64,000 nt of DNA from contig NZ_JAUHHF010000007.1 in the NCBI RefSeq assembly GCF_030410395.1, positions 1 through 64,000 of the forward strand. The letters are read 5' to 3'. Source of the DNA: Zwartia panacis. GTDB lineage: Bacteria > Pseudomonadota > Gammaproteobacteria > Burkholderiales > Burkholderiaceae_B. Of the stretch, positions 16,408-24,694 are shown one piece after another. Under the pieces are notes generated by a model, which saw nothing but the letters and a program-made list of their open reading frames with translations, ran no database searches and was not told the origin of the DNA. A program made the translations under genes and the position numbers. Every line of letters starts with the position of its first letter. Positions within the stretch are counted from its first letter, which is position 1.

Positions 16408-17381
16408 CAGTGTTGCTCCGCGATACGGACTCTTGGGTCGAGAAGAGAGTAAAGAATATCAACCACCAAATTAATTATGATGTACATGGCAACCACCACA
16501 AGCAAATAGGCCACCACCACGGGACGGTCCAGCTGGAAAATAGAATCGATCACGAGCTTGCCCATACCTGGCCAGGCGAAAATTGTCTCGGTTACGATGG
16601 CGTAAGCAATCACAGAACCAAGCTCCAGTCCGATGACCGTGACAAGCGGAATCAAGATGTTTTTAAGCAGATGCACACCCACGACGCGGCTGGATTTCAA
16701 TCCTTTGGCACGCGCGAACTTGATGTAATCCAGCAAACCTTGTTCCCGTGTTTGAGCACGGGTCAGACGAATAATCAGTGCCAGTTTGAGCAAGGCGAGA
16801 TTCAGAGCAGGGAGCAGGGCGTATTTCAGGCCCTCCCAGCTGAATATCGACAATTGCAAGCCAAACACATCCGTGGTCGGTCCTCTGCCGGTAGAGGGTA
16901 ACCAGCCCATGGTGACCGCGAAAAACAAAATCAGCAGCAGTCCCACCCAGAAGGTCGGCAGGGAAAAGCCCACGATCGAGCTTGTCATGATCAGTCGGGA
17001 AAACGGGGAGTTGGGCCTGAGCCCCGCATACAGTCCTAGCGGGATACCCAGAAACACGGAGATCAGCATCGCGAGGACAGCGAGCTCCATGGTGGCGGGC
17101 ATTCTTTCAAAAATGATGTCAAGTGCGGGCCTGGCATACACAAAAGAGTTACCGAGATTGCCCGTGACTGCACCCTTTAAAAAAATGAAGTACTGCTCGA
17201 CAACGGGTTTGTCCAGACCCAGCGCAACACGTGCGCGCTCTTTTTCAATTTGATCGGCTTCGGGGTGAACCAATATCTCAACGGGATCGCCAACGAGATA
17301 CAACCCACCAAAAACCAAAATTGACGTGACAAACAACACCAACAAGGACTGTGCCAAACGACGAAGGATAAAAGCGGTCAC
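16407..17381 (-). CDS. Peptide-type ABC transporter permease (DppB class)
   Basis: A 324-residue permease with the standard N-terminal helix (RLAQSLLVLFVTSILVFGG) and about six membrane segments. The EAA loop is near YIKFARAKGLKSSRVVGVH. It is the second gene of the operon, 43 bases after the receptor gene. The order receptor, B, C, D, F matches dipeptide/glutathione/opine importers; the substrate is not predictable from the permease. Confidence 0.9.
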   Translation of the reverse strand: MTAFILRRLAQSLLVLFVTSILVFGGLYLVGDPVEILVHPEADQIEKERARVALGLDKPVVEQYFIFLKGAVTGNLGNSFVYARPALDIIFERMPATMELAVLAMLISVFLGIPLGLYAGLRPNSPFSRLIMTSSIVGFSLPTFWVGLLLILFFAVTMGWLPSTGRGPTTDVFGLQLSIFSWEGLKYALLPALNLALLKLALIIRLTRAQTREQGLLDYIKFARAKGLKSSRVVGVHLLKNILIPLVTVIGLELGSVIAYAIVTETIFAWPGMGKLVIDSIFQLDRPVVVAYLLVVVAMYIIINLVVDILYSLLDPRVRIAEQH

Positions 17382-17424
17382 TGGTTACATGTCCTTTGCT
17401 GGTGTGTAGAAGAGACTAAGAGAA

Positions 17425-19056
17425 TTACTTGGCGCGCTTGACATCTTGGGCGAGTGTGTACTGATCCGCGCGACCGCCATATTGAATGCCTTTGCGAGAG
17501 GCCCAAGTGCTGACCTCGTAGTGAAGAGGAATCAGCCCCATGAGCTCGATTGCTTTTTCACTGGCGAGTGCCAAGGCGGCATCACGTTTTTCGTCGTCAA
17601 TAATCACAATGGCTTTGGCGATCAGAGCATCAAGTTCGGGACTCGAAAAACGACCGCGGTTGGCACCACCCATCCCGGCTTTGGGATCGTTGGTGGCAAG
17701 CAAGGCACGCAGTGGCGAGGACGTGTCTCCCGAAGCGGCGCCCCATCCTGCCAGAATCAGGGAAAACTCCATTTTGCTGGCACGCGAAAAGAAGATGTTG
17801 GAAGGCATGGTGTCGACTTTAGTCGGAATGCCGTTGCGTGACAGAAACTGGGCGACCGCCTGAGCTGTGGCGCCATCATTGATGTAACGATTGTTGGGGG
17901 AGTGCAAGGTCACGCCAAAGCCATTTGGATAACCAGCCTCGGCCAACAGCTTTTTAGCGCCAGCGGGATCATAAGCGTCTGGCTTGAGTTTTTTGCTGGT
18001 GCCAAAAAACGCTTCGTCCAGGAGCTGACCCGCTGGAATCGCCTGACCTTCCATGACACGCGAAACAATCGCATTGCGATCGATCATTTTGCTCATGGCA
18101 CGGCGAACACGGGCATCCGTCAGAGGATTGGCTTCCATCGGTTTGCCATCGGCAGTCGTGATGAAAGGCGAGTTGGTTTTACGATCACTATCCATGTGCA
18201 GATAGATCATGCGGTTGGAGACCGCATTGGAGACTTCGACGCGTTTGTCTTTCTTGAGTTTGGCGGCATCGGCAGTCGGTACGCCCTCGATCATATGCAC
18301 ATCGCCAGACAACAGGGCAGCGACGCGCGCGGGGGCGCTCGTGATCATCCGGAAAGTGACTTTGTCCCAATCCGGCTGCTTGCCGTAGTAGTCTTTATTA
18401 CGGGTCAAGACGACACGATCGCCAGAGACATACTGCTCAAAGCGGAAGGGGCCGGTGCCGATCATGGCTTTACCTGAATTGAAGTCTTCAGTTTTTGCCG
18501 TTTCGGCGACGGACTTAGGGACAATCGCGACTGAAACCATGTCGGCGGGCAGCAGTGGGTAGGGCTCTTTCGTTTTGAAGCGAATGGTGTGCGGGTCAAC
18601 AATGTTGACATCCGTAATGGCCCGTACAAAAACCGCAAACGAAGCAGGGCTATTCGGGACATTCGGAATGCGTTTGATGGTGGCAGCGACGTCCTCGGCA
18701 GTGAAGGGCTCACCGTTATGCCATTTCACATCCTTGCGAAGCTTGAATTCCCATTCGGTGTCTGACAGGGCTTTCCATGATTCGGCCAGTCCGGGATAGG
18801 TTTTCAGAGCGGGGTCGGTTTTGACCAGCGTCTCGAAAACATGCGCGGCCATCCCGTTGTTGGGTGTCAGGTTGTGGAAGTGGGGATCCACCGTTGTCAC
18901 GGGTGTTGACAAGGCGATCACGAGATCTTTGACCTCTTGTGAGAAGGACATGGTGGGCCATGCCGTCGTCAGCGCAACAGAGGCGGCCAGCGACGCGCCC
19001 ACTAACAATCGGCGAACAGGATTCAGACCTAATTTTGGCGATTTTGATGCAGTCAT
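17425..19056 (-). CDS. Peptide-type ABC transporter periplasmic substrate-binding protein (SBP family 5)
   Basis: A 543-residue family 5 solute-binding protein. The N-terminus has an Arg-containing signal (MTASKSPKLGLNPVRRLLVGASLAASVALT) and the mature protein starts near SQEVKDLVIALS. It shows the family motifs VFETLVKTDP, YPGLAESWKALSDTEWEFKLRKDVKWHNGEPF and the D-R repeat region DARVRRAMSKMIDR. It delivers the ligand to the DppBC-type channel. It is the first gene of a six-gene operon that ends in an acyl-amino-acid-type hydrolase, which suggests a modified peptide or N-acyl amino acid as ligand. Confidence 0.92.
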   Translation of the reverse strand: MTASKSPKLGLNPVRRLLVGASLAASVALTTAWPTMSFSQEVKDLVIALSTPVTTVDPHFHNLTPNNGMAAHVFETLVKTDPALKTYPGLAESWKALSDTEWEFKLRKDVKWHNGEPFTAEDVAATIKRIPNVPNSPASFAVFVRAITDVNIVDPHTIRFKTKEPYPLLPADMVSVAIVPKSVAETAKTEDFNSGKAMIGTGPFRFEQYVSGDRVVLTRNKDYYGKQPDWDKVTFRMITSAPARVAALLSGDVHMIEGVPTADAAKLKKDKRVEVSNAVSNRMIYLHMDSDRKTNSPFITTADGKPMEANPLTDARVRRAMSKMIDRNAIVSRVMEGQAIPAGQLLDEAFFGTSKKLKPDAYDPAGAKKLLAEAGYPNGFGVTLHSPNNRYINDGATAQAVAQFLSRNGIPTKVDTMPSNIFFSRASKMEFSLILAGWGAASGDTSSPLRALLATNDPKAGMGGANRGRFSSPELDALIAKAIVIIDDEKRDAALALASEKAIELMGLIPLHYEVSTWASRKGIQYGGRADQYTLAQDVKRAK

Positions 19057-19130
19057 GGCAAAGATCCCAGATCAAAGTGTTAACGTCCTTCAATATAGCG
19101 GGTGGGCAGACGGGTGACAACACTATTGTC

Positions 19131-19145
19131 TAGTGGTTTCCACTA
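19131..19145. promoter_or_regulatory. Short inverted repeat between ABC operon and OYE gene
   Basis: TAGTGG-TTT-CCACTA is a perfect 6-bp inverted repeat in the 162-base divergent promoter region, with a related TAGTGG half-site about 10 bases further on. It could be an operator shared by the two directions; no matching regulator gene is adjacent. Confidence 0.25.
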
Positions 19146-19218
19146 TCTAACTTTAGTGGGTCTGATGTGGGTATAGAATCCATGCGTTGCTTTTAACTTT
19201 GTACAGGCTTACCCACAT

Positions 19219-20310
19219 ATGAAACTTCTCACACCGATCCAGCTTGGTGCACTCACCCTGAATAACCGTGTCGTCATGGCTCCCTTGACGCGCATGCGCG
19301 CGACAGATGGTGATGTGCCGGGTGAACTCGCGGCCGAGTACTACAGTCAGAGAGCCAGCGCCGGATTGATTATTTCCGAGGCGGCTCAAATATCCAATTT
19401 GGGTAAAGGCTACCCTGCCACACCAGGTATTTACAGCGATGCGCAGGTCGCAGGCTGGAAAAAAGTGACTGATGCGGTGCATGCCAAGGGTGGGAAAATG
19501 GTTTGCCAGCTCTGGCATGTCGGTCGTATTTCACACTCCTCTCTACACCCGCAAGAGGGTTTGCCTGTGGCGCCTTCGGCGATTGCTCCTAGCGGCAAGG
19601 TTTACACCGCCTCATGGCAACTCGCTGAGTATGAGACGCCTCGCGCTTTGAGTCTGACAGAGATTCCGGCGCTGATCGCAGATTATGTTCATGCGGCCAA
19701 ACAAGCACATGCAGCAGGTTTTGACGGTGTTGAAGTGCATGGCGCTAACGGCTATCTGCTGGATCAGTTTTTGCATGATGGATCCAACACGCGAAACGAC
19801 CAATATGGCGGCAGCTTTGAAAATCGCTCACGTCTCCTGCTCGAAGTCCTGCGCGCTGTGATCGGTATCTGGGGAGCGGATCGCGTGGGTGTACGACTTT
19901 CGCCGTATGGCACGTTCAACGATATGTCTGACAAAGACACCATGGGCTTGTTCATGGACCTTATTGGACGACTCAATCCGCTTGGATTGGCTTATCTGCA
20001 CCTGATCGAACCGCGCTCAACCATGGCGGGTGGTTCGGACAAGGTCAAAGAAGATCAGCCCAGTACCTCTGAATTGTTCCGTCCCTTGTTTAACGGGAAA
20101 ATCATCGCCGCCGGAGGTTTTGATCGTCAGGGCGCGGAGGAGTTCGTGAGCAAAGGTCTAGCAGATGCCATCGCTTTTGGCCGTTTCTTTATCTCCAATC
20201 CGGATCTTCCGGCGAGATTGTTAGCCAATGCGCCATTGAACCCGTATGACCGTAGCACTTTTTATGGCGGTGGCGCCAAAGGCTACGTGGATTATCCCGC
20301 GCTCACCTGA
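19219..20310 (+). CDS. Old yellow enzyme family alkene reductase (NemA-like)
   Basis: A 363-residue FMN-dependent (beta/alpha)8 enzyme. It shows the OYE motifs MAPLTRMRA, LWHVGRISH, the substrate-anion pair in VHGANGYLLDQFLHDGSN and the FMN-phosphate region IAFGRFFISNPDLP. It reduces activated C=C bonds of enals, enones, maleimides and some nitro compounds with NAD(P)H. The length fits N-ethylmaleimide reductase relatives. It begins the plus-strand side of the catabolic island and is followed 31 bases later by a crotonase gene. Confidence 0.9.
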   Translation: MKLLTPIQLGALTLNNRVVMAPLTRMRATDGDVPGELAAEYYSQRASAGLIISEAAQISNLGKGYPATPGIYSDAQVAGWKKVTDAVHAKGGKMVCQLWHVGRISHSSLHPQEGLPVAPSAIAPSGKVYTASWQLAEYETPRALSLTEIPALIADYVHAAKQAHAAGFDGVEVHGANGYLLDQFLHDGSNTRNDQYGGSFENRSRLLLEVLRAVIGIWGADRVGVRLSPYGTFNDMSDKDTMGLFMDLIGRLNPLGLAYLHLIEPRSTMAGGSDKVKEDQPSTSELFRPLFNGKIIAAGGFDRQGAEEFVSKGLADAIAFGRFFISNPDLPARLLANAPLNPYDRSTFYGGGAKGYVDYPALT

Positions 20311-20341
20311 TTCACTACGATAACAAGGAGACTCAAACATC

Positions 20342-21121
20342 ATGTCTGAAATTTTGTTGCAATCCCGAGTAGACGATATCGTGACCTTGACGATCAATCG
20401 TCCAGAAAAGCTCAATGCGATGACTAAACCCCTTTGGGGCGAACTCGGCGACACCATCGTGGCGTTGTCGGCTCAAGAAGACGTGCGCTGTATTATTTTG
20501 CGCGGAGCAGGGGAAAAGGCATTTTCGCCCGGCAACGATATCAGTGAGTTTGAGACTCAGCGTTCCAATCAGGCGCAAGCGACCGAATACGGTCACTTCA
20601 TGCATCAGACCGTCAAGAAAATTAAGAGTTGTCGTCATCCGATCGTCGCACAAATACACGGTATTTGTGTGGGTGGGGGGATGGAAATTGCCTCTCTGGC
20701 CGATATTCGTATCTGTGGCACGTCCAGCCGTTTTGGCGCCCCGATTAAAAATCTTGGGCTCGTGATGGCCTATGACGAAATGGAACCGATCGCTTCCTTG
20801 ATCGGTGCTTCAAAAGCATTGGAGATTTTGCTTGAGGGGCGAATTTTTGATGCCCAGGAAGCCTTGAGCATCGGGTTGGTGTCACGTGTCGTCCCAGATG
20901 ATCAAGTCGCCACAGAGGCGATGGCCACGGCGCAGCGCATCGCATCTGGCGCCCCGTTGGTTGCACGTTGGCACAAAAAATTCGCGCGTCGTCTGGCAGA
21001 TCCAACACCACTGACAGATAAGGAGCGTCAAGAGTGTTTTGAATGTTTTGACACTGAAGATTTCCGCATTGGTTACAAATCATTTTTGGCCAAGACGTCT
21101 CCAAAGTTCGTGGGTCGATAA
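20342..21121 (+). CDS. Enoyl-CoA hydratase/isomerase (crotonase) family protein
   Basis: A 259-residue crotonase-fold protein. The oxyanion-hole segments are EKAFSPGNDISEF and HGICVGGGMEIASLADIRI. The first catalytic glutamate lies in the GGGMEIA region; the second expected position reads LGLVMAYDE, so the reaction may differ from simple hydration. It acts on a CoA thioester. An AAGGAG ribosome-binding site precedes the ATG. The next gene, a CaiB-type CoA transferase, starts 14 bases later, giving an activation-plus-modification pair. Confidence 0.87.
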   Translation: MSEILLQSRVDDIVTLTINRPEKLNAMTKPLWGELGDTIVALSAQEDVRCIILRGAGEKAFSPGNDISEFETQRSNQAQATEYGHFMHQTVKKIKSCRHPIVAQIHGICVGGGMEIASLADIRICGTSSRFGAPIKNLGLVMAYDEMEPIASLIGASKALEILLEGRIFDAQEALSIGLVSRVVPDDQVATEAMATAQRIASGAPLVARWHKKFARRLADPTPLTDKERQECFECFDTEDFRIGYKSFLAKTSPKFVGR

Positions 21122-21135
21122 ACAGGTGGTATGAC

Positions 21136-22371
21136 ATGAGTCACACAGAGCAGCCGCGTCAGGCGCCCACGGGTCCTCTGGCCGGGATTTGCGTACTAGA
21201 GCTTTCACAAATCATGGCGGGACCGACCTGCGGAATGATGTTGGCCGACATGGGCGCCGATGTCATCAAGATCGAAAAAATTCCCAAAGGGGACGACTCA
21301 CGCGGCTATCAGGATCCCAGGATCAATGGGGTATCCGCACCTTTTTTGGTATTGAATCGTAATAAACGCGGACTTGCTCTGGATCTGAAAAATCCTAAAG
21401 GCGCTGACGTACTCAAGCGCATGGTCGCTCGGGCAGATGTGCTCACTGAAAACTATCGTCGCGGGACGCTTGAAAAGCTGGGAGTGGGTTATGACACGCT
21501 CAAACTTCTCAATCCGGGTTTGATTTACAGCGTGGTGTCTGGCTATGGCCGCACGGGTCCGCTTGCCGATAAGGGTGGTTTTGATCTTATCGCGCAGGGT
21601 TTCAGTGGCTTGATGAGTATTACGGGGCATCCCGGAAGTCCACCGGCAAAAACGGGTAATCCTGTATCGGATATCAATGCGGGGATTTTGGCGTGCGTGG
21701 GCATTTTGGCGGCGCTCGTCCATCGCGGAAAGACCGGACAGGGTCAAATTGTGGATACCTCTTTGATGGAGGCGGCCATGCAGCAAACGTATTGGCAGGC
21801 CGCCATGTTTTTCGCCACGGGGATTTCTGCCGGACCAGGCGGGTCAGCGCATCCTTTGACAGCACCTTATCAGGCTTTCAAGACTGCCAATGGATATCTG
21901 AATATTGGCGGAGCGAATCAGGCTAATTGGGAGCGTGTGGCTGAGACTCTCGGACATCCCGAATGGAAAACTGATCCGCGTTTCGAAACTAACACCATTC
22001 GTTTAGCGAATCGCGAGCAACTTGAGGCGTTGATCGAGTCTGAGTTGTCCAAAAAAACGACCGAGGAGTGGATAGAGATTTTCGACACGACGGGTGTGCC
22101 TGCGGGGCCTGTGCATTCAATCGAACAAGCCTTTAGCCATCCTCAGGCGATTGCCCGCGAGATGGTGGTCGAATCTGTTCACCCCAAGGCGGGTCCTGTA
22201 AAAGGTGTGGGTTTCCCCATCAAGTTTTCCGAACAACCCCGCACCGCAGTTCTGCCCGCACCCGAGCTTGGTGAGCACACTGTTCAGGTGCTGAGGGAGT
22301 TTGGATTCATGGACGGTGAGATCGATGACCTCATTCGCGAGCGTGTTGTTGCGCAAACTGTCGACAATTAG
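21136..22371 (+). CDS. CaiB/BaiF family (class III) CoA transferase
   Basis: A 411-residue class III CoA transferase. It has the N-terminal motif LSQIMAGPTCGMMLADMGADVIKIE, the segment RNKRGLALDLKNPKG and the catalytic Asp region near GFDLIAQGFSGLMSITG. It moves CoA from one acyl-CoA to a free acid, activating it without ATP. The start has an AGGTGG site 6 bases upstream. Its last 41 bases overlap the convergent aldolase gene tail-to-tail. The acid substrate is unknown. Confidence 0.9.
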   Translation: MSHTEQPRQAPTGPLAGICVLELSQIMAGPTCGMMLADMGADVIKIEKIPKGDDSRGYQDPRINGVSAPFLVLNRNKRGLALDLKNPKGADVLKRMVARADVLTENYRRGTLEKLGVGYDTLKLLNPGLIYSVVSGYGRTGPLADKGGFDLIAQGFSGLMSITGHPGSPPAKTGNPVSDINAGILACVGILAALVHRGKTGQGQIVDTSLMEAAMQQTYWQAAMFFATGISAGPGGSAHPLTAPYQAFKTANGYLNIGGANQANWERVAETLGHPEWKTDPRFETNTIRLANREQLEALIESELSKKTTEEWIEIFDTTGVPAGPVHSIEQAFSHPQAIAREMVVESVHPKAGPVKGVGFPIKFSEQPRTAVLPAPELGEHTVQVLREFGFMDGEIDDLIRERVVAQTVDN

Positions 22372-23122
22372 AGAGCAAGGTATCGCTGGCTTTGGCCAGC
22401 AGTCCTTGGTCTGAGCCTAGACCGACCATCTTGTAGCCCCATTCGATGTAGCGTTGCACATCCGCTTCGGAGGCAGCCAAAATGCCGATCGACTTGCCAT
22501 GTTTAGCGGCGACCGCAGGAAGCGATTGAATTGTTTTTTGAACATCCGAATGATGTTGCTGACCTAAAAATCCCATGCTGGCAGCCAAGTCGTTCGGTCC
22601 AACAAACGCCCCATCGATGCCTTCGGTGCCGATGATGGCATCGAACTGGTTCACGCCCGGCGCGGATTCGATCTGCACGAGTACACAGATTTGCTCGTCT
22701 GCGGTTTGAGCATAATTGGCGATGCGTCCCCAGCGATTGGCGCGTTGCTGGCCAGCGACTCCACGAACGCCACGATGGGGATAGCGTGTCGACAAGACAA
22801 TTTCCCCGGCTTGGGCAGCTGATTCCACATTCGGCAAAATCAACGTCCGCACGCCCATATCCAGATACTGTTTGACCAGATCTTTGTCGAACTTCACCAA
22901 ACGAACTGCGGGCTCGAGATTGTAGGCGCCCAGCATTTGCAGCTGCGTCAATACGGTATGCATATCGTTGGGCGAGTGCTCCATATCGAGCGTGAGCCAG
23001 TCGTAGCCAGAGCCTGCGACAATCTCGGTGGAGTAGCTGCTGGAGAGCGCACACCACAGTCCGAGTTGAATTTTTCTGTTGTACAAGGCCGCTTTGAGTG
23101 CGTTGGGTTTGAGCGTTGTCAT
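22331..23122 (-). CDS. HpcH/HpaI (GarL-like) family aldolase
   Basis: A 263-residue class II aldolase. It has the characteristic QLGLWCALSSSYSTEI start, DWLTLDMEHSPND, the metal-ligand glutamate in VQIESAPGV and the aspartate in GAFVGPNDLAASMG, with the arginine in VRLVK. It resembles both 5-keto-4-deoxy-D-glucarate aldolase (GarL) and 4-hydroxy-2-oxoheptanedioate aldolase (HpaI); these split hydroxy-oxo acids to pyruvate and an aldehyde. The presence of garD 12 kb away makes the GarL reading attractive, but position alone does not prove it. Confidence 0.87.
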   Translation of the reverse strand: MTTLKPNALKAALYNRKIQLGLWCALSSSYSTEIVAGSGYDWLTLDMEHSPNDMHTVLTQLQMLGAYNLEPAVRLVKFDKDLVKQYLDMGVRTLILPNVESAAQAGEIVLSTRYPHRGVRGVAGQQRANRWGRIANYAQTADEQICVLVQIESAPGVNQFDAIIGTEGIDGAFVGPNDLAASMGFLGQQHHSDVQKTIQSLPAVAAKHGKSIGILAASEADVQRYIEWGYKMVGLGSDQGLLAKASDTLLSNCRQFAQQHARE

Positions 23123-23249
23123 ATGCGTTTGTCTTTTCTTTTATGATTGATTTTTGCGATGGTAAAGCACTTCGTTCATTTTAAATAGATGTTAAGTTCA
23201 ATCTTGGCGGAATGGCTCAGTAAGATTTTGTTGCTAAAAGGATCGTGGC

Positions 23250-23921
23250 ATGGACAAGCTAGAAAAATGGCGTGGATACATTCCTGATGAGGAACTGCAG
23301 ACTTATAAAAAGGGAGGGTTTGGCGAACGGATCGGCATGGGCGCGCGCGTGGCTTTGCTCAACGTTGACACCACTTTCATGTTTGTCGATCCTGCGTATT
23401 CAATGTGCGGCAGGGATATGACGTCTGTGACAGATGCGGTGACAGCATTGACCGAACAGTTTCGACTATTGGATTTACCTATCTATTACAGCCGACGCGA
23501 CGATAGAAGCCATCCCACTTATCGGGGCGTCTGGAATTACAAGCTTGCCGCACCAGACGCTTTCCAGTACCACAGTGATCCGCGCGCTGACCAGTGGCCA
23601 GAGGCGTATGCGCCCCGACCGATTGATCGTATTGTTCTAAAAAACAAACCATCCTGTTTTTTTGGCACTCCGCTCGAATCATTTTTGCGTTATGACGGTA
23701 TCGACACGATCGTGGTGTGTGGTATTTCCACTTCGGGATGCGTGCGCGGCGCGGTGTCAGACGCTTTTGCGCATAACTTCCGTGTCATCGTCGTCGAAGA
23801 GGCCTGTGGAGACCGCAGCCCTCAGGCTCACAAGGCGAATCTCTTCGATATGGACATGAAATCCGCGGATGTCGAGTCTCTTGCTTATGTGCAAGAACAG
23901 CTCGAAGCGAAGTTCGCGTGA
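23250..23921 (+). CDS. Isochorismatase-fold cysteine hydrolase (N-carbamoylsarcosine amidase-like)
   Basis: A 223-residue hydrolase of the isochorismatase family with the catalytic triad Asp40 (ALLNVD), Lys131 or Lys133 (VLKNKPS) and Cys164 (STSGCVRG). The cis-peptide region is VCGIST. The length and the N-terminal extension (KWRGYIPDEE) fit the N-carbamoylsarcosine amidase/maleamate amidase branch, so hydrolysis of a carbamoyl or amide group is likely. AAAAGGA lies about 10 bases before the ATG. It stands alone between a divergent aldolase gene and a convergent nitroreductase gene. Confidence 0.85.
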   Translation: MDKLEKWRGYIPDEELQTYKKGGFGERIGMGARVALLNVDTTFMFVDPAYSMCGRDMTSVTDAVTALTEQFRLLDLPIYYSRRDDRSHPTYRGVWNYKLAAPDAFQYHSDPRADQWPEAYAPRPIDRIVLKNKPSCFFGTPLESFLRYDGIDTIVVCGISTSGCVRGAVSDAFAHNFRVIVVEEACGDRSPQAHKANLFDMDMKSADVESLAYVQEQLEAKFA

Positions 23922-23946
23922 AGTCTGCAGGCGATTGTTGTTGTCT

Positions 23947-24609
23947 TCAACGATGCCAAGTCGTGAATTCGTCAATCGCCATGCGCGTGCTGTGGTAACT
24001 GTTGATCGGAGCGCTCAAGTCGGGGTAGCCCAGTGACATCGAGACGATAAGTTTTTTGGTGGAGGGCAGCCCCAGACATTCCCGGATGGCATCGGGGTAG
24101 CCTGAAACGGAGGCTTGCATGCAGGTACCCAAGCCCGCGCCATGTGCGGCAAGTGTGAAGGACTGCAGAAATAATCCCATGTCCAGCGCTGACCAGTGAC
24201 CGAGCGCCTCGTCCATAAAGAAAAACACCGCGCACGGAGCGCCAAAAAACTTGAAGTTTTGCAACCGTAATTCATTACGCAGCTTGCTGTCGTCCCGGCC
24301 AATCCCTAAAGCGTTGAATCGGCGTGTTCCGTGGTCTCTCGAACGAAAATCCAGGGCAGGAGGCCAGGACTCAGGCGCTGCAAAGTCGTAATTCGGCGGC
24401 GTGTTATTGCTTGCAAGTTTGAAGAGGATATCGGAAAGTGTCTCACGCGTTTTTCCCGTCACGATGGAGACTTCCCAGGGTTGCGTGTTTTTGTAAGAGG
24501 GGCTGCGGCCAGCTGCTTGTAACACCTCTCGTAAAACAGTCTCTGGTACGGGGGTCTGTGTAAAGCCACGAATACTTTGACGCGAATTGATTCCCTGCAG
24601 CAAGTCCAT
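23947..24609 (-). CDS. Nitroreductase family protein
   Basis: A 220-residue FMN-dependent nitroreductase. The FMN-phosphate contacts appear as the N-terminal RQSIRGFTQTPVP and the later AHGAGLGTCMQ, with AAGRSPSYKNTQPWE. It transfers electrons from NAD(P)H to nitro groups, quinones or flavins. The ribosome-binding site GGAG lies in a 10-bp sequence that is mirrored in front of the divergent Bug gene. It is one of two nitroreductases flanking the CoA-thioester genes of this island. Confidence 0.88.
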   Translation of the reverse strand: MDLLQGINSRQSIRGFTQTPVPETVLREVLQAAGRSPSYKNTQPWEVSIVTGKTRETLSDILFKLASNNTPPNYDFAAPESWPPALDFRSRDHGTRRFNALGIGRDDSKLRNELRLQNFKFFGAPCAVFFFMDEALGHWSALDMGLFLQSFTLAAHGAGLGTCMQASVSGYPDAIRECLGLPSTKKLIVSMSLGYPDLSAPINSYHSTRMAIDEFTTWHR

Positions 24610-24614
24610 CTTAG

Positions 24615-24690
24615 AGTCTCCAAAGTTTTTTTCTGCGGCGATTGTAGCGATGGTTTAAAGTAACGCGTGATATTTTGATTTTTGGAGACT
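24615..24690. repeat. 10-bp inverted repeat containing both ribosome-binding sites of a divergent gene pair
   Basis: AGTCTCCAAA (24615-24624) and TTTGGAGACT (24681-24690) are perfect complements 56 bases apart. Each arm carries the GGAG ribosome-binding site of the gene it faces (nitroreductase to the left, Bug receptor to the right). Confidence 0.6.
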
Positions 24691-24694
24691 TAAA

